Shown here: piece by piece, positions 52,935 to 62,623 of the stretch
Numbering within the stretch: the stretch's first letter is position 1
Layout: every line of letters starts with the position of its first letter
Assembly (NCBI GenBank): GCA_964542225.1
Contig: CAZITO010000003.1
Location: 1-64,000 of the forward strand
DNA length: 64,000 bases
Reading direction: 5' to 3'
Origin: Scybalousia_A sp964542225
Lineage (GTDB): Bacteria; Bacteroidota; Bacteroidia; Bacteroidales; P3
Notes under the pieces: model-generated
Told to the model about the DNA's origin: nothing
The model's input: only the letters and a program-made list of their open reading frames with translations
The model's database searches: none
Translations under genes and position numbers: made by a program

Positions 52935-54788
52935 ATGAACGACAATAAATTGTTTAATGAGTTTCCTCCTGTTACGACAGAGCAATGGGAAGCCGTTATA
53001 GAAAAAGACCTTAAAGGTGCCGATTATAATAAAAAACTAATATGGAAAACCAATGAAGGCTTCGATGTAAAACCTTATTACAGAGCCAACGATATAGAAA
53101 ATTTGGAATATTTGCAAAACAACCCTTCTCAAGAGCCATTTGTTAGAGGCTATAAGGCAAAGGACAATTGTTGGGATGTCAGACAAGATTTTGAAAGTGA
53201 AGATTTGGTTTATCAAAATTCTATGTTGTTGCAGGCATTAGAAAGAGGTGCAAATTCCATTGGTGTAAATGCAACAAAAATAGAGAAACAAGAAGATTTT
53301 AACCTGCTTTTTAAAGATGTTAAAGTAGATATTATTAAAGTTAATTTCTTAAAATCCAAAAATTTCCTTAGTCTTTTGAAAATGTATTGTGATTTTTTGA
53401 AGCAGAATAATATAAATACTTTGGAAGTAGAAGGAAGCATTAACTTTGATATTTTTGCTTACGCTCTAAAACACGGAGGTTATTACAATTCTTTGTCTTC
53501 TGATTTACAAGAGTTGGTTGATATTTTGAAGTTCGCAAAGGAGAATTTGCCTAAATTCAAAGTTATAAATGTAAATGCCGTTATTTTCAAAAATGCCGGT
53601 TCAAATATAACTCAGGAATTAGGCTTTGCTCTTGCTTTGGCAAATGAATATGTTGCTTTGTTGACAGATAAAGGTTTTGCCTTAAGCGATGTAACATCAA
53701 GGCTTATGTTTTCTTTTGCCACTGGTAGCGATTACTTTTTAGAGATAGCCAAATTGCGTTCTGCTCGCCTTTTGTGGTCAAATATTATTGAGCAATACGA
53801 AGGTGCAACGGAGAGCGATGCAAAAAGTTACATACATTCAGAAAACACCTTGTATAATAAAACAATTTTTGACGCACATGTCAATTTGCTGAGAACAACC
53901 ACTGAGACCATGTCTTCGGTTATAGCAGGAGCGGATTCTATTAGTGTAAAACCTTTCGATGTGGCTTTGAAAGATAGTGATGAGTTTTCTTTGAGGCTCG
54001 CTTTGAATCAACAAATATTATTAAAGGAAGAGTCTTATTTGGATAAAATAGTAGACCCATCCTCCGGTTCCTATTATATAGAAACTTTGACAAATAACAT
54101 TTGTGAAAAGGCGTGGGAAATATTCAAACAAATAGAGGCTATGGGGGGATATGCTAAGGCAATAGAAAATAACTTTGTACAAGATAAAATAGAAGAAATG
54201 TTTAACCTTGTGGCAAAGGATATGGCAAAGAGAAAGAAAGTTTTGGTTGGTACCAATCAATATCCAAACCTTATGGAAAAGGAAATTAATTGCCAAAAAA
54301 GAGATTCTCAAAGCAAAGCGGATAAAAATACTTTCAAATCTTTGACTTTTAATCGTGAAGCTTTGCCTTTTGAAAAACTTAGATTGGACGTTATTTCTTC
54401 AAAAAAAGTGCCTACAATTTTCTTATTGCTTTATGGTAATTTGTCTATGCGTACGGCAAGGGCTGGTTTTGCAAGTAATTTCTTTGGTGTTGCGGGTTAT
54501 GAAATAGCAAATAACCGTGGCTTTGATACAATAGATGAGGCTGCTGAGGCTATTTTGAAAGCAAACAATGATATACTTGTATTGTGTTCTTCCGATGACG
54601 AATATCCGGAACTTGTAAAGGCTTTGCTTCCAAAGATTAAAGGCAAAATACGTCATATAATAGTAGCAGGTAATCCTGCTGATGAAATCAAACAGGAGTT
54701 TGATAAAGAGGGTATTACAGATTATATAAATGTAAGAACCAACGCTTTGGAAAGTCTGACAAAATACAATAAAGACCTGCTTAATTAA
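52935..54788 (+). CDS. mutA: Methylmalonyl-CoA mutase small subunit
   Basis: A 617-residue protein matching the small subunit: FPPVTTEQWEAVIEKDLKGA at the start, KTNEGFDVKPYYRANDI, SLRLALNQQILLKEESYLDK and DPSSGSYYIETLTNNICEKA in the barrel, and a C-terminal B12-domain-like half (FFGVAGYEIANNRGFDTIDE) lacking the DxHxxG cobalamin motif, as expected. With MutB it converts succinyl-CoA and methylmalonyl-CoA in propionate metabolism. mutB normally follows directly; here a terminator and a radical SAM gene follow instead. Confidence 0.95.
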   Translation: MNDNKLFNEFPPVTTEQWEAVIEKDLKGADYNKKLIWKTNEGFDVKPYYRANDIENLEYLQNNPSQEPFVRGYKAKDNCWDVRQDFESEDLVYQNSMLLQALERGANSIGVNATKIEKQEDFNLLFKDVKVDIIKVNFLKSKNFLSLLKMYCDFLKQNNINTLEVEGSINFDIFAYALKHGGYYNSLSSDLQELVDILKFAKENLPKFKVINVNAVIFKNAGSNITQELGFALALANEYVALLTDKGFALSDVTSRLMFSFATGSDYFLEIAKLRSARLLWSNIIEQYEGATESDAKSYIHSENTLYNKTIFDAHVNLLRTTTETMSSVIAGADSISVKPFDVALKDSDEFSLRLALNQQILLKEESYLDKIVDPSSGSYYIETLTNNICEKAWEIFKQIEAMGGYAKAIENNFVQDKIEEMFNLVAKDMAKRKKVLVGTNQYPNLMEKEINCQKRDSQSKADKNTFKSLTFNREALPFEKLRLDVISSKKVPTIFLLLYGNLSMRTARAGFASNFFGVAGYEIANNRGFDTIDEAAEAILKANNDILVLCSSDDEYPELVKALLPKIKGKIRHIIVAGNPADEIKQEFDKEGITDYINVRTNALESLTKYNKDLLN

Positions 54789-54825
54789 GGAATAAATTGT
54801 TTTTTAATTGATATATAATTTTTTT

Positions 54826-54857
54826 AGCGGACACATAATTTGCGTCCGCTTTTTTTA
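54826..54857 (+). terminator. Intrinsic terminator after mutA
   Basis: AGCGGAC and GTCCGCT form a stem followed by TTTTTTT; 38 bases after the mutA stop. Confidence 0.8.
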
Positions 54858-54899
54858 TAAAAATATTATTTTGATAAATAAGAGTCAATGGAATTGTAG

Positions 54900-54908
54900 T
54901 AATTTTGC
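54900..54908 (+). promoter_or_regulatory. Bacteroidota-type -7 promoter word
   Basis: TAATTTTGC, 40 bases before the radical SAM gene. Confidence 0.55.
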
Positions 54909-54947
54909 CAAACGATATTAACGAATAAAAATATAAATATAAGAGAT

Positions 54948-55715
54948 ATGTTGTTTGAGGAGATAATAGTAGGACCTATACATTCAAGAAGATTGGGTAC
55001 AAGTTTGGGCGTTAATGTTTTGCCGACTCAAAAAAAATATTGTTCTTTTGATTGTGTTTATTGCGAATGCGGTTGGAATGAAATAGACACCCGTACTCAT
55101 GTGGGCTTTAATGAAAGAGCAACCATTAAAAATGCTCTTAAACAATGGTGTATAACACACACCGAGACAGAAAGAAAAAAAGTGGACAGCATAACTTTTT
55201 CTGGTAATGGCGAGCCGACTCTTCACCCTGAAATACTTGGTATTGTGGAGGATGTAATAGCCTTGCGAAATGAGTATATGCCTCAAGCCAAGGTTACCAT
55301 TTTGACCAATTCCACAAATCTATATAAGCCAGAGGTTAATAAGGCTTTGCATCTGATTGATAATCCCATACTAAAAATAGACGCAGGCTCGGAGCAAATG
55401 TATAAACGAATAAACAAACCTGTGAGTGCTACATTTGAGGATATAAAAAAGGGACTTAAAGATTTTGGCGACAAGGCTATAATACAAACCATACTTTTGA
55501 GAAGTAAAAACAAAGCAGAGGAAATAAATAATACTACCGAAGAAGAGTTTTCTGCGTGGCTTTCTTTTATCAAAGAAATAAAACCTCGTATGGTTATGCT
55601 TTATGTAATAGATAGAGCAACTCCGGACAAAGATTTGATTAAACTTGAAAAAGAAGAAATGGAATCATTTGCCGACAGGGTAAGAGCTTTGGGTATAAAA
55701 ACAGAGTGCTATTAA
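54948..55715 (+). CDS. Radical SAM protein
   Basis: A 255-residue protein with the CxxxCxxC cluster in KKYCSFDCVYCECGW (about 27-37) and the following FSGNGEPTLHPE, typical of the GGE-type SAM-binding segment. GPIHSRRLGTSLGVNVLPT at the start is the hallmark of a widespread uncharacterised radical SAM subfamily near wobble-modification and molybdenum-type enzymes. No partner gene gives the substrate. Its last 4 bases overlap the end of the convergent hydrolase gene. Confidence 0.85.
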   Translation: MLFEEIIVGPIHSRRLGTSLGVNVLPTQKKYCSFDCVYCECGWNEIDTRTHVGFNERATIKNALKQWCITHTETERKKVDSITFSGNGEPTLHPEILGIVEDVIALRNEYMPQAKVTILTNSTNLYKPEVNKALHLIDNPILKIDAGSEQMYKRINKPVSATFEDIKKGLKDFGDKAIIQTILLRSKNKAEEINNTTEEEFSAWLSFIKEIKPRMVMLYVIDRATPDKDLIKLEKEEMESFADRVRALGIKTECY

Positions 55716-56914
55716 GGTTTTGGATAATTATTTTTGATAAAGTCCAAAATATCTTTTAATACCTCTGGTGCAAAGGTTTCTTCTATATTTATGTATTCGT
55801 TAAAATTTCCGCTTTGGCAATGTTGAAACAGGTGATTGAGTTGCGGGTAAGTTTTTATTTCGGAATTTTGAGGCAAAAGTTTTTTCATTATGGGAATATT
55901 TTCTTGGCAAAGAACCTGTCTGTCTTTTTCGCCTTGCAAAACGAGGGTGGGAATGTGAATTTTGCTTAAATATTCTTGCGGGTCAAATTCATAGAAAAAC
56001 TTTAACCAATAATCATTTATGTTGTTTGTGTCAAATTGATAAGAAGTAAGGTCGGCTCCTTGTGATTTAAGTATATCTTTTCCCTGTATGGAGGGACTTG
56101 CTGCCAAAATTATAAAGTCTACACTATCTGCCAAAATTTGAGCAATCAATCCTCCCTCGCTATGTCCGTAAATTCCTATAAAAGAAGTGTCTATTTGTTT
56201 TTGATTTTTCAACATTTGGACGGCACAAAACGCATCTTCGGCAAAATCTTTGGTGGTACCTTTATACAAATTGGTATCTTTTTCCCCGTATCCCCTGTCG
56301 TCATAGCGAAATACTGCAATACCATTTTTTGTCAAATAATCGGCAATAACAAAAAATGGTTTGTGTTGAAATATTTCGGAGTCTCTGTTTTGGCAACCCG
56401 AACCGGAAACCAAAACAACACAAGGAAATTTTCCCTCCAAATCAGGCAAAGTCAAAGTACCATGGAATAAATATTTGGAATTAGGGTTGTTAAAAGACAA
56501 ATCTATGCTTTTGTAGTTAAACGGAGGTTGAGGTGTTTGAGGACGCAAAAAGGTGAAGTTTGTTTGTTGCTTATAAAATGTCAACCCTTTAAACAAAAGC
56601 CCCTGACGAAAACTTGCTTGCAAAGTATCTTTCTTTTTAAAATTTGCTATTTTTATCACACAATTAAGTTTTTTAAAACCTAAAGAAAGAGTATCACCTT
56701 TGTGTTTTACCTTAGAGGGTGAAAATTGCTCTTTGCTTTGCATCGGGGAGCAAAAAAAGAATAGAGTTGTATCTTGTTTTTCAATGATTTCAAGGGTTAA
56801 AATAAGATTTTGACCATTGCCAACATCCAAATTTCCCTTATAAAATAAGGTATCGTTGTTTGCCAAAACCAAACTTGTAAAAAAGATTAAAATTAATAAT
56901 ATCGTACTTTTCAT
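55712..56914 (-). CDS. Exported alpha/beta hydrolase
   Basis: 400 residues from ATG at 56914 (MKSTILLILIFFTSLVLANN, a signal peptide). An earlier ATG at 56935 overlaps the promoter. The N-terminal 130 residues are a beta domain; the hydrolase follows with VLVSGSGCQNRDSE, FRYDDRGYGEKDTN, the nucleophile elbow GIYGHSEGG, Asp in LQGEKDRQV and His in YPQLNHLFQHC. It resembles the periplasmic alpha/beta hydrolases of Bacteroidota with a DUF3887-like or similar N-domain. The substrate is unknown. Confidence 0.85.
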   Translation of the reverse strand: MKSTILLILIFFTSLVLANNDTLFYKGNLDVGNGQNLILTLEIIEKQDTTLFFFCSPMQSKEQFSPSKVKHKGDTLSLGFKKLNCVIKIANFKKKDTLQASFRQGLLFKGLTFYKQQTNFTFLRPQTPQPPFNYKSIDLSFNNPNSKYLFHGTLTLPDLEGKFPCVVLVSGSGCQNRDSEIFQHKPFFVIADYLTKNGIAVFRYDDRGYGEKDTNLYKGTTKDFAEDAFCAVQMLKNQKQIDTSFIGIYGHSEGGLIAQILADSVDFIILAASPSIQGKDILKSQGADLTSYQFDTNNINDYWLKFFYEFDPQEYLSKIHIPTLVLQGEKDRQVLCQENIPIMKKLLPQNSEIKTYPQLNHLFQHCQSGNFNEYINIEETFAPEVLKDILDFIKNNYPKP

Positions 56915-56931
56915 TATATCACTTTTTTTTT

Positions 56932-56940
56932 GCAAAGTTA
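56932..56940 (-). promoter_or_regulatory. Bacteroidota-type -7 promoter word
   Basis: TAACTTTGC on the minus strand, 18 bases before the hydrolase ATG at 56914. Confidence 0.55.
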
Positions 56941-57020
56941 AAGAAAAATATACGATACAATAGAGTAACGGTAAAATTACTTATGGGGAGGTGTCTTTTT
57001 TATAAGTCCGATAATTTTTA

Positions 57021-57029
57021 TACTTTTGC
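57021..57029 (+). promoter_or_regulatory. Bacteroidota-type -7 promoter word
   Basis: TACTTTTGC, 20 bases before the manA ATG at 57049; it rules out the in-frame ATG at 56983. Confidence 0.55.
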
Positions 57030-57048
57030 AAAAAATAAATGTATAGCA

Positions 57049-58038
57049 ATGAAAGAACAGGGTTTATATCCTTTAAAATTTATGCCCTTGTTTAAGAACA
57101 AAATTTGGGGAGGAAACAAAATTAGAGATTTGGTCGGAATAGATTATTCTCCATTGAATCGTTGCGGAGAAGTGTGGGTTTTATCTGCTTTAAAAGAAAA
57201 TGAAAGTGTTGTGGAAAATGGTTTTTTGGCAGAATGTACTTTGAATGAGGTTATAGAAATGTATTCAGACGAGTTATTGGGAGAAGATAATTTTAATAGA
57301 TTTTATACCGATTTTCCTTTGCTGATAAAACTTATAGATGCCAGTGATAATCTTTCCGTACAAGTACATCCGGACGACAATTATGCTCAAAAACATGGCA
57401 TGGAAAACGGCAAAACAGAGATGTGGTATGTTTTGCAAGCCGATAATGAGGCAGAATTATATGTTGGTTTTAATCAAAAAGAAACAAAGGCAGATATAAT
57501 CAACAGATTGAGAAACAAAACTTTTCAACAAGTACTTCACAAAGATAAGGTAGAGCAAGGTGATTTGTTTTTTATTCCGTCAGGTACCATTCACGCCATC
57601 GGCAAAGGAGTGCTTTTGGCAGAAATACAACAAAGCAGTGATGCAACTTTTCGTCTATACGATTGGGATAGAGTGGGAGAGAATAACCAACCAAGAGAAT
57701 TGCACTTAGAACAGGGACTTGAAGTATTAGACCTTTCTCAGCAAGAAGGTACAGCAAAAATTCACTATCACTATCACCCAAATGAAACTACTAATTTGGT
57801 GCAATGCCCTTATTTTGTTACCAATGTTATTCCTTTAACTCAGGCTTTGAAAAAAGATTATTCCAACTCGGATACTTTTTATCTCTATTTTTGTGTGGCG
57901 GGTAAAGGCTTTGTTACTTCCATGGGGCATAGAATACCTTTGAGTGCGGGAGAAATATTAATGATACCTGCTATTGCACAAGACACTCTTATAGAACCAC
58001 AACCATTGATGGAAATATTAGAAATAACCATATTGTAA
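57049..58038 (+). CDS. manA: Mannose-6-phosphate isomerase, class I
   Basis: 329 residues from ATG at 57049. The cupin-type isomerase shows LKFMPLFKNKIWGG at the start, the metal-binding VQVHPDDNYAQKHGMENGKT (Gln and His ligands plus Glu), GDLFFIPSGTIHAIGKGVLL with the next His, and QQSSDATFRLYDWDR. It interconverts fructose 6-phosphate and mannose 6-phosphate for surface glycans. mutS begins 10 bases after its stop, so the two are cotranscribed. Confidence 0.94.
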   Translation: MKEQGLYPLKFMPLFKNKIWGGNKIRDLVGIDYSPLNRCGEVWVLSALKENESVVENGFLAECTLNEVIEMYSDELLGEDNFNRFYTDFPLLIKLIDASDNLSVQVHPDDNYAQKHGMENGKTEMWYVLQADNEAELYVGFNQKETKADIINRLRNKTFQQVLHKDKVEQGDLFFIPSGTIHAIGKGVLLAEIQQSSDATFRLYDWDRVGENNQPRELHLEQGLEVLDLSQQEGTAKIHYHYHPNETTNLVQCPYFVTNVIPLTQALKKDYSNSDTFYLYFCVAGKGFVTSMGHRIPLSAGEILMIPAIAQDTLIEPQPLMEILEITIL

Positions 58039-58048
58039 AGTAAAAAGT

Positions 58049-60703
58049 ATGGCTCAAAAAGATAAAACAACAACCCCTTTGATGAAGCAATACAATGAAA
58101 TTAAGGCAAAATATCCTGATTTCATATTGCTTTTTAGAGTAGGGGACTTTTATGAAACATTTGGACAAGACGCTGTAGAAACTTCTAAGATACTGAACAT
58201 TGTTTTAACCAAAAGAGGTACTGTTAATGCAGATTATTTGGCAGGCTTTCCTTATCATGCATTGGAAACTTATCTGCCAAGATTTGTACGTGCGGGCAAA
58301 AGAGTCGCTATATGTGAGCAAGTGGAAGACCCCAAAACAGCTAAAGGAATAGTAAAAAGAAGTGTGGAAGAAATAGTAACGCCGGCTATTTCTTATACTG
58401 ATATGGAAATACAGACGGACAATTCTTTTCTTTGTGCCATACATAAAAATAAAGACAATTTTGGAATTGCTTTTGTAGATGTCAATACGGGCGATTTTTT
58501 TGTAAGTGAGGGCAATGCCAACGATATGGAAAAATTGTTTCAAAATTTTATTCCCAAAGAAATTGTTTTGCAAAGACAAAAGGAGAGAGAATTGCAAAAT
58601 ATTTTACCTAAGAATATACTTACAAAAACATACGATGATTGGGTTTTTTCTTTAGATTTTGCAGAAGGAGTGCTGGAGGATAGTTTTGGAGTCAATTCGG
58701 TTAAAGGTTTTGGTATAGAAGATATGCCTTTGGCTATTACTGCCGCCGGTGCCACTCTTTATTATATTAAGGAAACAAATCACAATGAACTGTCTCATAT
58801 TTGCAATATTGCTCGTATAGACAACGGCAAATTTGTATGGATGGATAAGTTTACCATAAAGAATTTGGAAATTTTACACTCTTTCGATTCCGAACAAAGT
58901 ACTCTTTATTATACCCTCAACAAGACGCAAACCAATATGGGAGCAAGACAATTGCAACGATGGTTGATGCTTCCTCTTAAAGACAAACAAGCCATAGAGC
59001 AAAGACAAAAACTTGTTACCTGCCTTATATACAATGATGATTTGCGGGAAAATATGCAGAATGCTTTGCAGGAAATAGGCGATATGGAAAGAACAATTTC
59101 TCGTCTTTCCGTACATAGAATAAATCCGCAAGAATTATTTCATTTCACCAATATACTAAAAAGCATACATGAATTAAAAAACAAAATCTCCTTATTGGAA
59201 AAAGACAAGGAGTTGTTTCCTGTTTTGGACGATTGTTACAAAATGAGGGAATATATAATCAAAAGCATAAATGCCGATGCTCCTAACAATATTAATAAGG
59301 GTAATGTAATAAAATATGGTTTCAGTGAAGAGTTGGACAGATATAAAGACATAACCACCAATTCACAGGCAGTTTTGGACAAAATTTGCTCTGAACAAGC
59401 CTCTAATACGGGAATTTCCTCTTTGCGAATAGGTTTTAATAATGTATTTGGTTATTACTTGGAGGTAACTAATACTCACAAAGATAAAGTACCTTGTAAC
59501 TGGGAAAGAAAACAGACGCTTGCAAACGCAGAAAGATATATAACCCCTGAGTTAAAAGAAATAGAATCTCAGATGCTTGACGCACAAGAAAATATTTCTT
59601 CATTGGAAACAAGATTATACCATGAGGTTATAGAAGAGTGTAAAACTTATATGCAGTCTCTACACAATACTGCCAAGGAACTTGCAAGATTGGATGTATT
59701 GCTGTCTTTTGCCATAGTCGCATTGGAAAACAGATATACTCGCCCGGAAATAATGCAAAACGATATTTTACACATTTCTGCTGGCAGACATCCCGTTATA
59801 GAAAAAATGCTTTCACAGGGAGAGGAGTATGTTGCCAATGATGTTTATTTGGACACCACTACACAACAAATAATCATAATTACAGGACCTAATATGAGTG
59901 GAAAAAGTGCTTATCTCAGACAAACGGCTCTTATAGTAATAATGGCTCAGATAGGTTCATACGTACCTGCCAAACATGCTCAAATAGGAATAGTGGATAA
60001 AATATTTACGAGAGTGGGAGCATCGGACAATATAGCCTCGGGCGAGAGTACTTTTATGGTGGAAATGAATGAAACAGCCTCCATATTAAACAATGTTTCT
60101 TCTCATTCTCTTGTACTTTTGGATGAAATAGGCAGAGGAACATCTACATATGATGGAGTTTCCATTGCTTGGGGCATTGCCGATTATTTACACAATCACA
60201 AGTATAGAGCAAAGGTTTTGTTTGCTACACACTACCACGAACTTATCGCGATGGAAAATCATTTTGAAAGAATAAAAAACTATCATATAACTGTCAAAGA
60301 ATTAGGTTCCAAAATATTGTTTATTCGCAAAATAGCAAGAGGAGGTTCTTCCAAAAGTTTTGGTTTGCATGTTGCCCGATTGGCAGGTATGCCAAAGCAG
60401 GTTTTGAATGTTGCGGAAAAAATGCTTCAAAGGTTGGAGGAAAAAAGGTCGGATACTTTGCAGTTGGATATACAAAAAAACGATAAAAAAGGCTATCAAA
60501 ACGATAAAAAAGGCTATCAAAACGATAAAAATACAACAAAAGATGAGGTTTTAAGTGGTTTTCAAACAAGTTTTATTCAATTAAATGACCCCTTGCTCGA
60601 ACAGATAAAAGAAGAGATATTAAATACTGATATTGAAAATCTTACACCAATAAATGCACTTAATAAACTCAATGAAATAAAGGCAATAGTAGAAAAAAAA
60701 TAA
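58049..60703 (+). CDS. mutS: DNA mismatch repair protein MutS
   Basis: An 884-residue MutS. The N-terminal mismatch-binding domain has LFRVGDFYETFGQDA with the Phe-x-Glu motif; connector, lever and clamp follow; the ATPase has GPNMSGKSAYLRQTALIV (Walker A, about 616), VLLDEIGRGTSTYDG (Walker B) and ATHYHEL. After the ATPase (about 811) a perfect seven-residue repeat KKGYQND lies in the linker before the C-terminal dimerisation segment (PLLEQIKEEI). Catalytic residues are intact, so mismatch repair is expected to work. Confidence 0.97.
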   Translation: MAQKDKTTTPLMKQYNEIKAKYPDFILLFRVGDFYETFGQDAVETSKILNIVLTKRGTVNADYLAGFPYHALETYLPRFVRAGKRVAICEQVEDPKTAKGIVKRSVEEIVTPAISYTDMEIQTDNSFLCAIHKNKDNFGIAFVDVNTGDFFVSEGNANDMEKLFQNFIPKEIVLQRQKERELQNILPKNILTKTYDDWVFSLDFAEGVLEDSFGVNSVKGFGIEDMPLAITAAGATLYYIKETNHNELSHICNIARIDNGKFVWMDKFTIKNLEILHSFDSEQSTLYYTLNKTQTNMGARQLQRWLMLPLKDKQAIEQRQKLVTCLIYNDDLRENMQNALQEIGDMERTISRLSVHRINPQELFHFTNILKSIHELKNKISLLEKDKELFPVLDDCYKMREYIIKSINADAPNNINKGNVIKYGFSEELDRYKDITTNSQAVLDKICSEQASNTGISSLRIGFNNVFGYYLEVTNTHKDKVPCNWERKQTLANAERYITPELKEIESQMLDAQENISSLETRLYHEVIEECKTYMQSLHNTAKELARLDVLLSFAIVALENRYTRPEIMQNDILHISAGRHPVIEKMLSQGEEYVANDVYLDTTTQQIIIITGPNMSGKSAYLRQTALIVIMAQIGSYVPAKHAQIGIVDKIFTRVGASDNIASGESTFMVEMNETASILNNVSSHSLVLLDEIGRGTSTYDGVSIAWGIADYLHNHKYRAKVLFATHYHELIAMENHFERIKNYHITVKELGSKILFIRKIARGGSSKSFGLHVARLAGMPKQVLNVAEKMLQRLEEKRSDTLQLDIQKNDKKGYQNDKKGYQNDKNTTKDEVLSGFQTSFIQLNDPLLEQIKEEILNTDIENLTPINALNKLNEIKAIVEKK
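60481..60531 (+). repeat. Tandem 21-base repeat inside mutS
   Basis: Unit CGATAAAAAAGGCTATCAAA plus A occurs at 60481-60501 and 60502-60522 and begins a third time. As 21 is a multiple of 3, gain or loss keeps the frame and changes only the linker length. Confidence 0.85.
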
Positions 60704-60744
60704 AAAAAAGTCAAAAATATTTTGGTGGGTATCATTTTTCGTAC

Positions 60745-60753
60745 TATCTTTGC
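60745..60753 (+). promoter_or_regulatory. Bacteroidota-type -7 promoter word
   Basis: TATCTTTGC, 81 bases before the first tRNA; probable promoter of the three-tRNA operon. Confidence 0.55.
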
Positions 60754-60833
60754 AAAGTCAAATTCAAGGGGGTGCTGACGAAGAGGGCGAGGTTAGACGG
60801 AGCGGGGGTGCTTTTTTGAGGATGATGTATTAT

Positions 60834-60906
60834 GCGGGCATAGCTCAGTTGGTAGAGCGCAACCTTGCCAAGGTTGAGGTCGCGAGTCCGAGTCTCGTTG
60901 CCCGCT
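60834..60906 (+). tRNA. tRNA-Gly (GCC)
   Basis: Acceptor GCGGGCA pairs with TGCCCGC; D arm GCTCAGTTGGTAGAGC; anticodon stem-loop CAACC TTGCCAA GGTTG with anticodon GCC; the T arm has GAGTCCGAGTCTC (an unusual TCCGAGTC instead of TTCGAATC). CCA is not encoded. Confidence 0.95.
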
Positions 60907-60969
60907 CTTTTTTTTGTATAGAGTAGTTCTTTAAATGAGAATTTGGAATAATTGAGAGTTGAGAAATAA

Positions 60970-61041
60970 GCGGAAGTAACTCAGTGGTAGAGTGCAACCT
61001 TCCCAAGGTTGAAGTCGCGAGTTCGAACCTCGTTTTCCGCT
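60970..61041 (+). tRNA. tRNA-Gly (CCC)
   Basis: Acceptor GCGGAAG pairs with TTTCCGC with one G-T pair. The anticodon stem-loop CAACC TTCCCAA GGTTG gives anticodon CCC. The T arm contains GTTCGAAC. It is 63 bases after the first tRNA; CCA is not encoded. Confidence 0.93.
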
Positions 61042-61073
61042 CTTGTAGTGGATATTCTAACGAAGATAAAAAT

Positions 61074-61158
61074 GCCATGGTGGTGGAATGGTAGACACGA
61101 GGGACTTAAAATCCCTTGAGCCTTAAAGCTCGTGCGGGTTCAAGTCCCGCCCGTGGTA
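61074..61158 (+). tRNA. tRNA-Leu (TAA)
   Basis: A class II tRNA of 85 bases. The anticodon arm is GGGA CTTAAAA TCCC with anticodon TAA. The long variable arm TTGAGCCTTAAAGCTCGT is typical of Leu. The T arm is GCGGGTTCAAGTCCCGC. The acceptor GCCATGG pairs with CCGTGGT through two wobble pairs. Confidence 0.95.
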
Positions 61159-61398
61159 CTGAGTAAAAAACAACAATGGTTTTCCAAAAAATAATAGTTG
61201 TATTTTTTATGAGTTTGAAATTGATATATATAATATAAGTAATAAATAGATAAATAAAGATAGATATGAACAAAGTTTTTAAAACTATGAAAAAAAAACG
61301 AATGCTTTTAATAATATTATGGACCTTATTGTTTGCAGATTCAAACAAAAAATATTTGCACAGGAAATTAATAAATTACAGATAAGATTATTAGAGAG

Positions 61399-62610
61399 AT
61401 GAAAAAAATTACAAAAACAGTTGCCATGTTGTTTATGGCACTTTTAACAAGTTCAACGATATTTGTTGCTTGTAATCACGAAGAAGATGAATACACTAAT
61501 AAGAGTGTTCTAAAAAAGTCAAACAAAGATGCTCGTTTGTTCGAGCAAGATGTTTCAACAAAGGATATTGCATACAATTTTATGCAGAATATAATATCTA
61601 ATCAGGGAATATTAAACGAAATCCATACTGGACTCAAAGAATTAGTAAGTTTAGGGTTGGACGAGAATTTACCTGTATTCGATATCTTACATCCTGAAAG
61701 TTCAAAGTTGATAGCAAAATCGGTTTTTAAAGATTCACAAAAAGCCTTTGATACAAAAATGTTAGAAATCTTTGGTTTAAAAGGCACCAATTATTATAGG
61801 GATTTAAATATTTATTGGGGGTATCATGATAATTGGGATGGAAAAACTATTCCTGTTATATGTTATATAGATGAACAAACAACATCTGATTATACTAAAG
61901 GTTTTAAGTTTGTTAAAGGTAATATAGAAGAGGTAACTATAACGGAGAAAGAATTTGATTCAGAAGCTTATCCTGTAATTGTAATAAACTTTAATGATTA
62001 TAATTATGAACAGTACCCTGATTTTAAGAATGGAAGTAGAACAAAGGATGGTGTTTATTGGGTGGATAATTATGAAATAGAATTTAAAGACGAAAAAGAA
62101 TATGATAGAGAATATAATGAATGGACGGATGAACATAAATTATACAAAGCGTATATTACAGAATTTAAAAGTGGTGGAGTACAATGGGATCCTTGGATAA
62201 AAGGTGGAAGTGAATTTGAATTATCTTCAACTTATATTGGAACTTCACAGTCGCCTAAAGTTACGACCCAAAGAATAAATTTTACGAGAAAACAAATTAA
62301 AAAGAAAGAGAAAAGGGATGTTTCATTCTTATTACACTCTGATTGGCAAGAACAGTATTTAGATATAAATATTGTATTGTTGGAAAAAGACTGGGGAAGT
62401 GATAAAACTCTTAAGTTTAAACTAAATATAAAAGATTACGGCGAAATAGATACATCTATACCATTACTTAAATTTGATGATGAGGTGGGAAAATTGCCAA
62501 ATATTACAAGAAATTCTTTTATAACAAGTATCGTTAATAATAAACCTTATTATGAACTTGGTGATTGTAAAATAAAAACAGAAATAGTTGTTTATGATAA
62601 AGCATATTAA
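61399..62610 (+). CDS. Lipoprotein of unknown function
   Basis: A 403-residue protein with a signal peptide and lipobox TIFVAC (Cys about 25) followed by acidic NHEEDEY, like a surface-export signal. The middle (140-200) has DGKTIPVICYIDEQTTSDYT, and the C-terminal 130 residues have beta-strand repeats, possibly a C2-like or lectin-type domain. The family is not recognised. The next gene, a beta-barrel candidate, starts 14 bases downstream, suggesting an outer membrane pair. Confidence 0.7.
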   Translation: MKKITKTVAMLFMALLTSSTIFVACNHEEDEYTNKSVLKKSNKDARLFEQDVSTKDIAYNFMQNIISNQGILNEIHTGLKELVSLGLDENLPVFDILHPESSKLIAKSVFKDSQKAFDTKMLEIFGLKGTNYYRDLNIYWGYHDNWDGKTIPVICYIDEQTTSDYTKGFKFVKGNIEEVTITEKEFDSEAYPVIVINFNDYNYEQYPDFKNGSRTKDGVYWVDNYEIEFKDEKEYDREYNEWTDEHKLYKAYITEFKSGGVQWDPWIKGGSEFELSSTYIGTSQSPKVTTQRINFTRKQIKKKEKRDVSFLLHSDWQEQYLDINIVLLEKDWGSDKTLKFKLNIKDYGEIDTSIPLLKFDDEVGKLPNITRNSFITSIVNNKPYYELGDCKIKTEIVVYDKAY

Positions 62611-62623
62611 AATTATTACCATT

